Source: Polytrichum commune
Taxonomy: Eukaryota > Streptophyta > Polytrichopsida > Polytrichales > Polytrichaceae
Length of the DNA stretch: 64,000 nt
Assembly: GCA_950295325.1 (NCBI GenBank)
Contig: OX485803.1
Location: 47,633,554-47,697,553 of the forward strand
Reading direction: 5' to 3'
Shown here: piece after piece, positions 11,345 through 23,160 of the stretch
Numbering within the stretch: position 1 is the stretch's first letter
Layout of the letters: the number at the start of each line of letters is the position of its first letter
Position numbers and translations under genes: made by a program
The notes under the pieces: generated by a model
Database searches by the model: none
Told to the model about the DNA's origin: nothing
Seen by the model: the letters and a program-made list of their open reading frames with translations, nothing else

Positions 11345-14300
11345 ATGGCAGCACCACTGACTGGGCCAGACACTCAAAGTAGCACAGACCAAGGCCCTCA
11401 AGTTTCCGGACCCGAATCCGAGACGTCAGTCTCAATGAGGCGTGTGGACGCAGCCAACCTGAACAATATCACTGCCTTGATGCCACCATACAATCATCCT
11501 CATCACATGTTCACGCATCAACAATCATCATCAGGCGTAACTTTACAACAGATGTATCCCACATTGTACCAGACGGCGGACTCCCACCTGCAAGGCCACT
11601 ATAATCATGACCAGCAGCAGCAAGGTTATAATACTGTGCATCCTAGTAGTAATATACATCATCATAATATAGAGAGCGAGAATCTGTATCAACCTATCCA
11701 AGAGACCGGCCACCATCATGGGTACCAGGGCTACACCCAGCAGCAGCAACCTGTGCAAGACCCAACACATGATGCTTACTCAGAATACGCAAATCGTCAA
11801 CAACAGAGTTACTTTCAACAAGTCGACAATAGTTACGGTCAGGGTGAGCAACAGCCAGTGGAGAGTAGGCAAGTGCACCGGGTGGTGCCTCGAAGATTAC
11901 CCCATGTGAGGCAAAGGTTGAGGAGGCGGAGCAGACCTACTAACCGAGTGCACAATTCCCATGTCAATTCTGTCGCTGCTGATGTCGCCTATAGCACCCG
12001 GGAGCATAGCACTGCTACCAGCATCACAGGTAAATGTTGGTGGCTTACATATAAATGGGCACTTTTAGCTCTGCACCCACTTCTGGTAGGGTATGAAACG
12101 CATCACATTTAGTGCGAGACGACAATTAGCAAATCTAAATCGTGCCCGTACGCAATTTTCCTCCTAATTTTTGGAGCTCGTATGAGGATCTTATACATAT
12201 GACAAGGGTAAGGGATTAGCATGAGGCTGAGCAATGTTATGAGTTGAAGTGAAATTTCGATCTCGTTCTTATTGAATGATCGTATAGGTAGGGACCCCTA
12301 ATTATGTTGGCAATTGAACCTAAAATGGTAAACAAATTTTGAGCACGTAGTCCAATCTCTTTTCAACACATGATGATGCCTTTTGGTGTGTGTTTTAAGA
12401 TCCACACTGGCTACCCACATACCACTCAAGCATAAGTGTCCGACTAGGATGAGTTACTAACCAAATTTGGCCCGCTTACGTTACTTGTTCATAGCCGCTT
12501 ACAGAAGAATCAGTTTGGTCATTGCAAATCGGTTCATTGTCATGTCAAATTATACCTAGTTCTCACTCACGTCTTCACGGGAAAATTAGCCCGCCAATCA
12601 CCTCGAAGTGATCAAATTCCAACAGGGACACTGCTCTTGATGATGTTGCTACCTAAATTGAAAGGGGGTTACTTATATCAGCTTGGCATTGCATCGTCCT
12701 AACAGCACGCATGCCTAAGAAGGGTTAACTCAGGAGATTCTTTCACTTGAAAAAGAAGCTGTGGGTTGATTTGCAGGGTCGGTGACGAGCGGACCCATCT
12801 TGCAAACCACTTCTCCTGTGGAAACGGAAGCAGGGAGTGAGCATCATGAGAGGTTAACAACTTCAGCCTCGACGGTGTTGGAAGAGAGCTCGAGCATAGG
12901 AGAGAATTTCGAGTGCAACATATGTTTCCAAAAGGCAAACGAGGCGGTAGTCACATGCTGCGGTCATCTCTTCTGCTGGCCATGCCTCTACAGATGGCTA
13001 CATGTGCACTCGTACCATAAAGAATGTCCTGTTTGTAAAGGCTCCATTGCGGAGTACAGCATAACACCCATCTACGGACGAGAGAATGGCTTAGCTTCCG
13101 CTAGAATCATGCAGGGCGCATTGGGGCCCGAGAGGATTCCTCCCCGGCCTGCAGCCAGGCGGATCGAGAGTGCAAGGCAACAAAGGGAGCGAGAGGAGAG
13201 GGAACGAGAAAGAGAGATTCGCGAAGCAGAAGCAGCAAGGGAAAGGGTTAACATCCAAAATTTGCAATCAGGAATCGGTCAGGCAGTCTCAGCGATTATT
13301 GAGGAAGAAGGTGAGCCAAGAGTCCCTGGCACCGATCCCCCATCCTCAGAAACCCTAATTCAAAGTCGAGGAGATCAGGGCCCAGGAGGATCAGGTATGT
13401 TGGATCAGTCTGGACAACTTCTACGGGTCCAAGATCAGCCTGGAACATATGAATCAACTCATGTGCAGCAAGCACGTAGTAGATCGGGTGTAGACAACGA
13501 TCCAATCGAGTATCCGCAACGTGGCTATAGGCAGCACAGAATGGCTCTTCGAAGAGAACAATTGAGACTCTCCCTTGCACAATCGCGCTACAATGTTTCC
13601 ATGAATCAGATGTCGGCGGCAGCTGCAACTGGCAACGATCGACGACACGCCATGATGCCATCGACGACGGCTTATTTGCCACAAGACTGGGATCATGTCG
13701 TCAATGTCGGCCGTCTTGCGGTTAATCCTTCACAGGTATCATTCCTACACTTCAACCGGTTAGAACGCTCCTCGAACATGATATATTTAAAGATCTTTTG
13801 ATTGACGAACAAGCGATTTTTTTGTAGTCTTCGTTGGGAGATGTTGGAAGTCGTATGTATCACACTAGTTTGTCCCGTCCTGTTTTCTCCTGCTGCACTT
13901 GTGCATACGATATTATTCCCAGGCCATCCCTGCATCGTCCGCTCAACATGTGGTTGTCGATGGCCAAACATTTTCGAATAATTAAATATTGACGGCCTCA
14001 CCACCCGTGCGATCACCATTCAACGTCTCCAAGATGTAAAGGTACTAGATAGATTTGCTGCTGCTTCGTGGTTCAACTCCTGGAGTCTTATGTAAATGTT
14101 CCAATAATGTTTGCTTGAAGCTGACCTGCACCTGGGAGTGTCCCTTGATGATAGACTCAGAAATCTTTTCTTAGAAAGGTGAAGATAAGTGCATGAGTAA
14201 ATCAACTTGGAAGGCTCGAAGACTCGACTTCCTTGGTGTACCAATTGGTCCTCGCTTTTTTCATTTTGAATTTAATGTCAATAGATACGTATCTTACATT

Positions 14301-15542
14301 TTTGTATATTCCAATAAGACGTTGCCCCCATTGACAACAATCAAAATCGATTCGTTTATAATGAAAGGTCTTGGTGGAAGATAGAAACTGAGTTCAGTCT
14401 TGAGACATGGTGCAATCCAGTACCCTTAGGTGTTCAATACTGCTTCGGCCAAGCAGGGAGTTCTCCTGAGTGACGAAACAATGGCCTAAGGTATGCGGGT
14501 GTTATTTGGTTGGTTTTTCTTGTTCTCTATCTTCTATTGATTAGATCTACATCTCTGAGATTTCTGTGTATCAGCACATCTATGATGAAACATCAACAAA
14601 AACCGGATTGAAAATCGGGCTTCCCCTGATTTACTTATGGTTATTGCCATTGTTGTCATTGTTGATTCCTCCAAGGAATACATAGGTCCCCCAATTGTGT
14701 GGACTATTGAGTGCAGAGTAGTTAATAAAATTTGAAAACCTACTTCATTCTCGTTTAAACATGTGTCTTTATGGTATATGTTCTTAGATCCACACCTAAC
14801 CACACAGCATTCAAATATAGGTGTCTGCTTAAGAAAACTAACCAACTGAAACTCGCATACCATAGAAAAGCACTTTGCACTTGAGGATTTTGGTCTATTG
14901 TGACAATGAGCCTTTCCTCATCTGCAGGCAGCAGCATGGTTAGCATCCATCCACGCGCGCCTAGCCAGCCTAGAAGGAAGCGAAAACTCAAACAGCAACA
15001 CTCAACAAAGACGGCAGCTCATAGCCTCCGCGATGGCCCAGCTCTCTCAACAACCACAAGAAGACGCCCCGAACCACATGGCAAACCCCAACCAAGTGTC
15101 CGACTCGATCATGAACATGCGTGCTAGGCTCAACAACATCGAACACATGATTTACAGCTTGGAGCAACCACAACCGAACTTGGATGGCAACAACTTGTGG
15201 ACTCCTGCCAACCCTGAGAGTACTGAAAACTTAACCCTAACTTCACCTTCGCCGCCTAACGAAACCCCAACCCTTGCTGCAACTGCCGTCCCTTCTGCTG
15301 CAGAGACCAATGCGTCTGCGTCCGGGCAAGAAGTGAATGTCGTTGTGGCTTTGAATGTACCGGCCGTTCCTGCCAGAGGCGATAGGGGTTCGAGGAATGC
15401 CTCCGCCCGTTCGACCAGGATGTCGAGGAGACGAAGGGCCCGCCATAGCCATGGCCATAGTCACCATGGCCACGGTGAAGAGGCGTCCGGCCGCGAGGGC
15501 CACATTCCCTTCGTTCGCAAACGGAGGAGACGGTTGGATTGA
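11345..15542 (+). CDS. RMA/RNF5-like RING-type E3 ubiquitin ligase, long form, 3 exons
   Basis: Predicted E3 ubiquitin ligase. Exons 11345-12029, 12777-13735 and 14928-15542 join in frame (donors at 12030 and 13736, acceptors TTGCAG and CTGCAG) to about 752 residues. Residues 1-228 are Gln/His-rich low complexity. The C3HC4 RING spans ~275-315: C..C, then TCCGHLFCWPCLYRWL, then CPVCKG, the arrangement of the RMA/RNF5/RNF185 group. Directly after it comes a YGR segment, then a strongly charged Arg/Glu stretch (~370-400) likely to be coiled coil. Exon 3 holds a second helical part (MRARLNNIEHMIYSLE) and ends in a His-rich then Arg-rich tail (GHSHHGHG, RKRRRRLD). Short RMA proteins are ~250 residues with a C-terminal membrane anchor; I see no clear anchor here, so this is the longer plant subfamily. 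The ATG at 11345 is the first in frame; upstream UTR exons cannot be seen. Substrate unknown. Confidence 0.85.
12285..12476 (+). repeat. Dispersed repeat family R1, copy A (RING gene intron 1)
   Basis: It shares ordered blocks with four other copies: TTTTGAGCAC, TAGTCCAATCTC, a 'GATCCACAC-ACCACT-AAGTGTCCGA' segment, and an end near GGCCC. The 5' part of the family is missing or too diverged to see. Confidence 0.6.
14690..14870 (+). repeat. Dispersed repeat family R1, copy B (RING gene intron 2)
   Basis: It shares the blocks ATTGAG, ACATGTGT, TATGTTCTTAGATCCACACCTAACCACA, ATATAGGTGTCTG and TTAAGAA with the other copies, in the same order and orientation. It is diverged and has lost internal parts. 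Confidence 0.6.
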
Positions 15543-16840
15543 GCCGACGAGTCTCGTTCATCCGTTTTCTTGTCGTTGTTCCTCATCCATCCATCGACAA
15601 AAACATCCATCCAATTTCTCATCCAGTTTCAGCCTCTCTCATACTTCAATCTCAAAACACAGAGAATGTTAGAGCTTCTTTGTATTATTATGGTTGCTCG
15701 CATATTGGAATCCAACACTTCTGTTTCTTTTTTTTCTTTTTTTTTGTACATAACACCTTGACCGAACAAGGCTTTAGTGTTGGGGCCAGCATCATTCTAG
15801 CTCATAGCCATAGCCATGGCAAAGACGCTTCCGATTGTGAGGGCCATATGCCATTCGTTCACAAATGGTGGAGATGATTGGATTTAGCTTACTCATTTAT
15901 CCATTGACAAAAAGATTCATCCAATTTCTCGTGTAGTTTCAAAGTCTTGAAACACAAAGAAAGTTAGAGATTCTTTGTAATAGTATGGTTGCTCACATGT
16001 TGGAATCCAACACTTTTGTTTCCTTTCTTTTTGGTTGTACGCAACACCTTGACCAAACAAGGCTTTAGTGTTGGGGTTGGCATCATTCTAGCTAGTAGGC
16101 AAAGAGGCTTCCAACTGTGAGGGCCATATGCCATTTCATTCACAAATGGTGGAGATGGTTGGATTGGCTTATTCATCCATTCATTGACAAAAAGGTTCAT
16201 CCAAAAAATCATCTAGTTTTAGCATCTCATGGTTGAACTTAGAACTTCTTTGTATTTTATGGTTGCTTAGATCTTGGAATCCAACACTCCTTGTTTCTTT
16301 TTTTTTTGGTACACAACACCTTGACCAAACAAGGCTTTAGTGGTGGGGCTGCCATCATTCTAGCTAGTAGCCATGGCCATGGCAAAGAGGCTTTTGGCCG
16401 TGAGGGTCAATTGCCATACGTTCACAAACAACGCACATGATTGGATCGAGTTTTTTGTTCATCCATTCAATTGTCATTTGTATTCATTTATCTATTGACA
16501 ACAAATCATCCAATTTTGATCACTAGCATTCTTTGTGTGGTCACTATGAGAATCACGGTTTACTTTTGGTTCTCTTCCACAGGATGGTTTCATGAATATC
16601 CACTACAAGAAGATTTCCAGTCCATGTTCATAGGTTTCAAACATGTATAGTGGAAGAAAAACAAGTGGTAAGAAACCACAATTCCCATAATGGATCTAAA
16701 AACACAACAAATCTTAGGCCCTCTTTGTATTTTCTGGTTGCAAGTTGCACTTAGAATTCAACATTTTTCTTTTCTTTCCTTTCTTTTTGGGTACACAGAT
16801 CACCTTGACCAGGACAATACTTTGTTGTTGGCAAGATGAC
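15439..16840 (+). repeat. Tandem array made from the 3' end of the RING gene
   Basis: The last coding part and 3' UTR of the RING gene recur head to tail downstream. The landmark ACCTTGACC(G/A)AACAAGGCTTTAG occurs at 15754, 16045 and 16318, with a decayed copy at 16802. This gives units of about 291, 273 and 484 bp, the last longer and more diverged. Each unit has the former coding block (GCCATGGC..., GAGGGCCATATGCCATTCGTTCACAAATGG) followed by the UTR block (CCATTGACAAAAA, GGAATCCAACACTT, a T-rich run). Only the first unit is joined to the open reading frame; the others are non-coding. Confidence 0.85.
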
Positions 16841-17317
16841 CCCAAGCCAAGCTACAACCATGATGAATGTAAAATTGAGGAAAAAACATGTAAAGTAATC
16901 ACCCGATTCCAGTCGTTGCCCCTTGTACAATAATCTCAAAGCACAATGAATTGTTTAGGTTGTAACTCACTTATAAGATGTCAAAAACCAACAAAACTAC
17001 TATCGTTGGAATTGTCTTTTCAATACCTTTCTAATGGCATGCAATTTGACTTACAAATCTAGAGCCAAGAACAACATGCTCAAGGATTCGAGCCCTGGTA
17101 TACTATGGTTCCAGCAACTCGGGCAAACTTAGTTGACGAGACTTGAGAGGGACTTGCAATCAATAACGCATTAGAAGATAGGAAATACACATTGGAACAG
17201 AGGCAAATCACTACACCGCATGCACGAACCCTACTCTACCTCCCACAATACGATCCAGGGAGTATGAAGATAGTTAAGCGATCCTGAGGGCAGGATCTCA
17301 ATCTGGGAGGGGGATAA
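16841..17317 (+). other. Possible end of a retroelement internal region with polypurine tract
   Basis: No intact frame is seen. The segment ends in CTGGGAGGGGGATAAAA (about 17307-17323) immediately before TGTTGAGTACAACA, a layout typical of a polypurine tract followed by a 3' LTR that starts with TG. No pol domain is recognised upstream, so this is tentative. Confidence 0.35.
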
Positions 17318-19370
17318 AATGTTGAGTACAACATAACATCAAAGACAAGCAAGTGGAAGTAGAAGAGGAACACCGAAATTCAAAGGAGCAGTCGAAGAAT
17401 GCACTTCGGAGGCGAAGCAACCTCGGCCACGGTTATAGGGTCCACTGTCACGGAATTACAAGGACGACGCGCGGTTATAGGGTCCCTTTGCCACGGCTAT
17501 AGGACCATCAGCGTTTAGTGAAGGAGAACTTAGGATTTTGTTAAAGGATTATTATGTAAGTATGAAAGGTCTTATATGAGGAATATATAGGAGTATATAG
17601 GGATATTAGAAAGTATATAGGACTAGGATTACATTCCATTAGTATGAGTATACGAGATTTTGTTCAAAGACAATTATGAAAGAAGAATATTTAAGCAATT
17701 ACGAGGAGTATATAAGTATTAAGGAGTATATAGGAATATGGTACATTCTACTAGTATGATCATTGGAATTTAAATCAATCAATATGAAGATTTGATGGAT
17801 TCTCAAAAAGGATTTGGAATGTAGCCACGACAAAGATATAGTGGAATCTTAGAAAGACGAACATTAGAGTGGTAAAATGGTTATAACCGTTTATGATAGA
17901 TGTCATCTACCTATGTCGGAGATAGGTAGTTATCTAGGAAAGTGGAGTTAACAACCACTTTAAATATAGATTTTGGGTTAGGAAGAAAAGACTATATAAA
18001 GGAAGCAATTTTAGGAGACTATACCTCATTTTCAATACAACGAAGCTATCTTAAATTTGAGTGTCAAAAACACTTGAGTTCTTTTGTACCTCTCCTCTCG
18101 GTGTACTTTTGCAATATACTATTTTTTCCACAAATATGTGTGATCTATCTCTCTCTCTCTCAATTGGACTTACAAGTTGTTAAGCGGTACTTGGAACTTA
18201 AGTGATTGAGCAACCGAGAGAAGAGTACACTCTTTTGAGCAAGAACTCAAAAGATTAGTGTGTAAGGGTGAGAACAAAACGCTCAAGGATATTCGGAGAA
18301 TCAATGGAACTTTGAGAGATGTTGTTATGATGAAGCAAACATCAATTTATACAACGTGTATGAAGGAAACAAGATTGTCTCTTAAAAGTGGAAGTTATCA
18401 TTGAACTCCTCAAAAGGGAATTAACCAAATATAAAGTGATAGAGTGATTAAGATTAAGTTGATAAGAATTGCATGCATATTTCAATTAAATTGAGAGTAA
18501 GACTTCTTAAATATTACTAAGAAAGAGATACGATCAATTGAGAGAAACTTCTCAATATAAACTACCTATATATATTATGTGACTTATGCATGATAGTTGA
18601 ACTTACTCATATTCAATTCTTTAAGTAAATTGTAAGGATATTGACAAAGATATTATTGATACTAACATAACAAAGATTGATTGATTAACTACTCACAACA
18701 ATTGTTATTGAAACTTATTACCTTTAAGATTCTTGTGAGTTGTTGGATGTCATTACAAGTGAAGGATTAACTATCAAAGAGAAGAGTTCTCTCTCTTGAG
18801 CAAAACTCAAGAGAGTTATAATTACTCTCGTCATCAAGAAACACTTTGAAGTAAAAACATGACATTGCAAAACAATCAATGTTGTTTTGAATATAAGGTT
18901 ATAACTACTATATGTTACACATATCAAAGTTACAATATTATAAGTAGTAACACTTGAACTTAAAAAGGAAGATTCAAGAACACAATATTTTTCTTATTAT
19001 TATAAGTTATGGAGTAATATTATAAAGTATGTGATTGATGTTTATGAACTATGAACTTAACTCCTTGAAGACTTATATAACCTATTGAAAATTATATTGT
19101 TATCAACGATATTGTTATACCTCTTGAAACCTTCTCTAATCTAATTGTTCTTATTATCAATGATGCCTTACATTGAGAGTGAGAATATATGATAATGAGA
19201 TTGTGTTCACTCCAATAATTATATTCATATCACAAGGAGAAGAGAGAGATTACTAATTCGAAACCGAGCATATTAATGAGACACGGTAGTTCTCAAGCGA
19301 ATATAAATTTACATGATGTCTCATCGTGAGTCTTCTTAGCTAATTACAAAATAACGACCCACGGCGTCCA
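17318..19370 (+). mobile_element. AT-rich LTR-like region
   Basis: It starts near TGTTGAGTACAACA after the purine-rich tract. It contains a repeated GGTTATAGGGTCC phrase (17434, 17473 and a variant at 17496), many AGGAGTATATAGG-type repeats (17580-17730), and a TATA-like box (GACTATATAAAGG) at about 17990. It runs into the degenerate gag region. The distal LTR end and a primer-binding site are not identified, so whether it belongs to the element at 19.4-22.1 kb is inference. Confidence 0.4.
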
Positions 19371-22145
19371 TCAAGAGAATGTGAGGAATTTATAGTAGCA
19401 TTACGGAGTGATAGGATATTTTTTAAAGAAGGGCAGATACATTTGAAAGAAAGTGGAACATCATTAGAAACAAACTTTGGTATGGATGGCATGAAAATAT
19501 TTATGGACGGTTTGTCAAGAATTCATGCAATAGAGGCAAAAACTTATAGAGTTGTAGTGGAGGGCCTTATGCATGATTGTTTGGTGTAAGCATTGTGGTA
19601 CCGGGCCAAGTTAGTTCATTGTGGCCAAGTGCTCTGAGAATTGCCGAGAGTGAAAAATATCGTGAGGATGTATTACTTCATGCTGGCAAGGCTATTCGTC
19701 AAACAACGGAATGGAGCAACCCGGTTGATGCACTTTCGGTTCAGGCATATATTACAAGAATCCAATATGAAGAGGTAGTGGAGGATAAACGCAAGAAAGA
19801 TGACGCGAATGAGGGTTCATCAAAGATGATGACAAGGTCGGAAAATGAACGACTACAATATATTCCGCTTCGTGAAGAAATAATGAAGGATGCATCATCT
19901 ACATTGAAGGCCAAAAGTAAGGCACCAACTTACAAATTACTTTCGGATATAGAAGCGCCCACCGATTTAAAGAAGTGATAGAAGAACGCATCCTAAATGG
20001 AAAGATGGAATTTACTTTTGGTAAAGTTTTTGGAATTGCAAAGCGTGAATTTCACGAAGTTATCATTGATATCATTAAGGAAAAAAAACAAGCGATAGGT
20101 GAGAATATTACTTCAAATGTGCATGGGATAACAATAATGAAAGATAAGGATGGCGATGTAGTGGCCTATTATGATGATTCGCGTGTAGATTTCATTACAT
20201 ATGGGGTTGAGGAATAAGTACCTAACCACTATTCTCGTAATCATTGGGTTATATCTAGAACAGAGTCTTTGGTGAAACTAGACAATCTTGAAGGGACCTT
20301 TGTAGCCTTGGATGATCATGGTTCAGAGATTAATTCGATGTCAAAGGAGTTGTATGAGATGAGAAGGTGGTTTATTGATACTGATCATGGATGGTTGATT
20401 CGAGTGACAAACAATTCACGGGGTGATTTATATGGAGCATGTCCAAATGTCAGAGTGGCAATAGGACATGTTAGTGATAAACAATTTTTTTTGTTCAAGA
20501 TAAGTCTATATACCCTATCATTCTTAGTAAACCATTCATCACGGCCACTCGGATGGAGACAAAGGTCATGGATAATGGATCGACATATGTTCGGATTAGA
20601 ATTTGGGTTGGAAAGATAACCGTCCAATTTTTGACGATGTGTGCAAATCATAAGAGAAATCGAGATAGATTGAGAGAACATCCAGCACCAAAGGTCATCA
20701 AAGAATTTAAGAATTGTCAAAAACCAAGGGACTTTCAACTGGTGTCATTGTAAGGCGGTATTGCAATGGTCAAAGGGGTATTAGGTTACCGCATTGTAGA
20801 ATCAAAGGTAAGGCAAATTATATGGGAATGATTGGCTTTTCACGGGATAGATTTATTTCATTCAAAAATATAAATAAATTGGGGAGGGTAGAAAGGTGTC
20901 ATGTTAGGAATATTGAGTGTGAGTTGAAGAAAAATGGCGAGTTAGAAGAAGATGAATTTGTATCCGGAGTGTTTGCATAATCATATTTGAGTGATACAAT
21001 TAGCGATTTGTATTATTTAGTAGGTTTGGATTCTGAGGATGGAAACAAAATTATAAAGTTATATTGTAGAGGGATTTATAATGAGATCAAGGATTACGTT
21101 GATAGGCATGAAGTGTGGGTAAATACGAAGTACAAGACCATTGGGAAGATGGTTAAACCAGTGGCATTACCACTACCATTAGATTGTGAAGAAAATATTG
21201 AGAGGGCTTTAATGCAATATGCTTTGAAAGATGCTAGGAAGATTGGGCATAAATATATGGATAGATTAACATTGGACGGATTAAAGCTTCAATGTGAAGA
21301 ATTTTTTACGGAGATTGAAACTGAGTGTTTCAAAGATATGCTTTTATGTCATGGGAAAATATTTGCATTTAAGCCTTTGAAATAAGATGCGTTGATCCAA
21401 CTGTAGTGACACCAATGGTTATCTTTACGGTCCCACATACACCATGGAACTTGCGACCAATTCCGGTACCAAAAGCTCAATTGCCTAAGTTAGTAGAGTT
21501 GGTCAATGAGAAGATTAAGATGGGATTTTAGAGCCTTCTATTGCACCATATTCTAATAGATGGTTTACGGTATCTAAGAGAAAAAAAATATTTACAATTA
21601 TTCAAGACATGCAACCAATGAATAAGGTGACTATTAGGAACATGGGTGCGAGTCCGATTGTGGATGAATTTGCTGAGGCGTTTGCGGGGAAGGCAATTTA
21701 CCCAATAGGTGATTTTTATTCAAGGTGTGACCAATTGCAATTGGCAATGCAAAGTAGGGATTTGACTACTATGCGAACACCATTAGATTTAGTAAGGATG
21801 TGAACATTACCGATAGAGCAGCAAATTCCGTGGCTCACATAATGAATGTAATGAAAAAGGTGTTGAGGGATTTCATTCCAGAGGAGACTGTCATTTTAGG
21901 ATGACGTACCAATCAAAGGATGTGAGGAAGGCAAGAAGGATGAGACTTTGGATGAAAATGAGTGTTGCAAATTTGTTGATTGCGACAAGATTTTGACAAG
22001 ATTGGAGAAGGTTCATTTGATTTTGTCAGGAGCGAAGTCAATGTTTGGGGTGAATGAGGTTTTAGTTGTGGGACACATGTGTGGATTATATGGGCGCAAA
22101 CCTTCTATGGAAAAGTATACGCCAAAGGGGAGACTACGGGAATAA
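19371..22145 (+). pseudogene. Degenerate Ty3-like retrotransposon gag-protease-reverse transcriptase
   Basis: Several frames, broken by stops and frameshifts, read in order as one polyprotein. The gag-like part covers 19371-19978. A conserved block just before protease lies at 19975-20217 (FGKVFGIAKREFHEVI). The retropepsin-like part at 20269-20620 has a D-x-G-S core (ALDDHGSEINSMSKELY) and a downstream TRMETKV block in another frame at 20553. The RT part at 20987-22145 has TIIQDMQPMNKVTIRN, then IYPIGDFYSRCDQLQLAM, then a decayed LDD region near 21900. At least six breaks make it non-functional. I recognise the type from plant Ty3/gypsy-like elements with an atypical protease (DUF4100-like neighbours) but cannot name the clade. 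Confidence 0.75.
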
Positions 22146-22599
22146 CGGGAACGAGAAGAGCATGTGGGAATGTGCCACTAGAGTTGCCACCTAAAGGCAA
22201 ATTTTTGAAGACCTTGGTCTTGGAGGCCGCGGGAGACCCCAAGTCTTAAGGAGCAGTTAAAGAGTTGGTCTTGAAGATTTTCAAAGACCTTAGACTTAAG
22301 ACATTAGACTTTAAAAGAAGTTAGGAAAACTACATAACCCGCCTAATGTCGACTGAAAATAGATGTTAGAAAAAAATTGGTCTCTAAGCTTAAATTGGTA
22401 GATTGCATATGCTAAATGTAGACAATCGAGACATATCATAACTACTTTTAGAATTCCAAAAATCATGTTCAATTAGGCTATTCTAAGATTTTGAACATAA
22501 TGTAGAGGGGGGGGGGGGGACTAGGAGACCCTATAGAACTTCATTTGGCCCCATAAATCTTACAAGAAGTGTCTCATTGCTACCTTGGATTGTTGCCTT
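22146..22599. other. Element flank, unassigned
   Basis: No coding sequence is seen past the end of the RT relic. A run of about 13 G lies at 22507-22519. It may be the untranslated 3' part of the retroelement. Confidence 0.35.
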
Positions 22600-22800
22600 T
22601 GGATCGTTACCTTTGTTACTTGGATACTTAAGACTTTACATGTGACCCAGATTCCTAAGACTTTTACTTGTGACTTTGGATACTTGAGACTTTTACTTAT
22701 AATTTGAGAATATGAGACATTCACTTGTAACTTGAGAACTTGTAATTGTTACATGTGACCTTGTGAATTTGGATACTTGAGACAATTATCCGAGAATTAG
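22600..22800. repeat. Imperfect short tandem repeats (GGATACTTGAGACTTTTACTT type)
   Basis: Phrases of the form GATACTTGAGAC, TTTTACTTGTGAC and TTTACATGTGACC recur every 30-50 bases. The units are too variable for a fixed period to be given. Confidence 0.6.
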
Positions 22801-22884
22801 AAGAAAACTTGAGATTTTAACTAGGCAACTTGGAGAGGAAAAATTGAGATCGAGACCTACGAGAATTTCAAGGAAGACAGAATT

Positions 22885-23160
22885 GTGAAAATTGATCAAC
22901 CGGAACAATTAACTAAGAAAATTATAATTGACCAAGACATGCGAAAATTGATCAACCAGGTCAATTAACATAGAAATTAAAGTTGACCAAGACATGTGAA
23001 AATTGATCAACCAAATCAATTAACTTAGACATTAAAGTTGACCAAGACATATGAAGATTGATCAACCCAACCAATTTACTTAGAAATCAAAGTTTTCTAA
23101 GACATGTGAAAATTGATCAACCGGAAAATTTTGAAGAGATTGAAGAACATGGTTACTCAA
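22885..23160. repeat. 55-bp minisatellite, about 4.5 copies
   Basis: The unit begins GTGAAAATTGATCAACC and ends TTGACCAAGACAT. Starts at 22885, 22941, 22996, 23051 and 23106 give a period of 55-56 bp. Confidence 0.85.
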
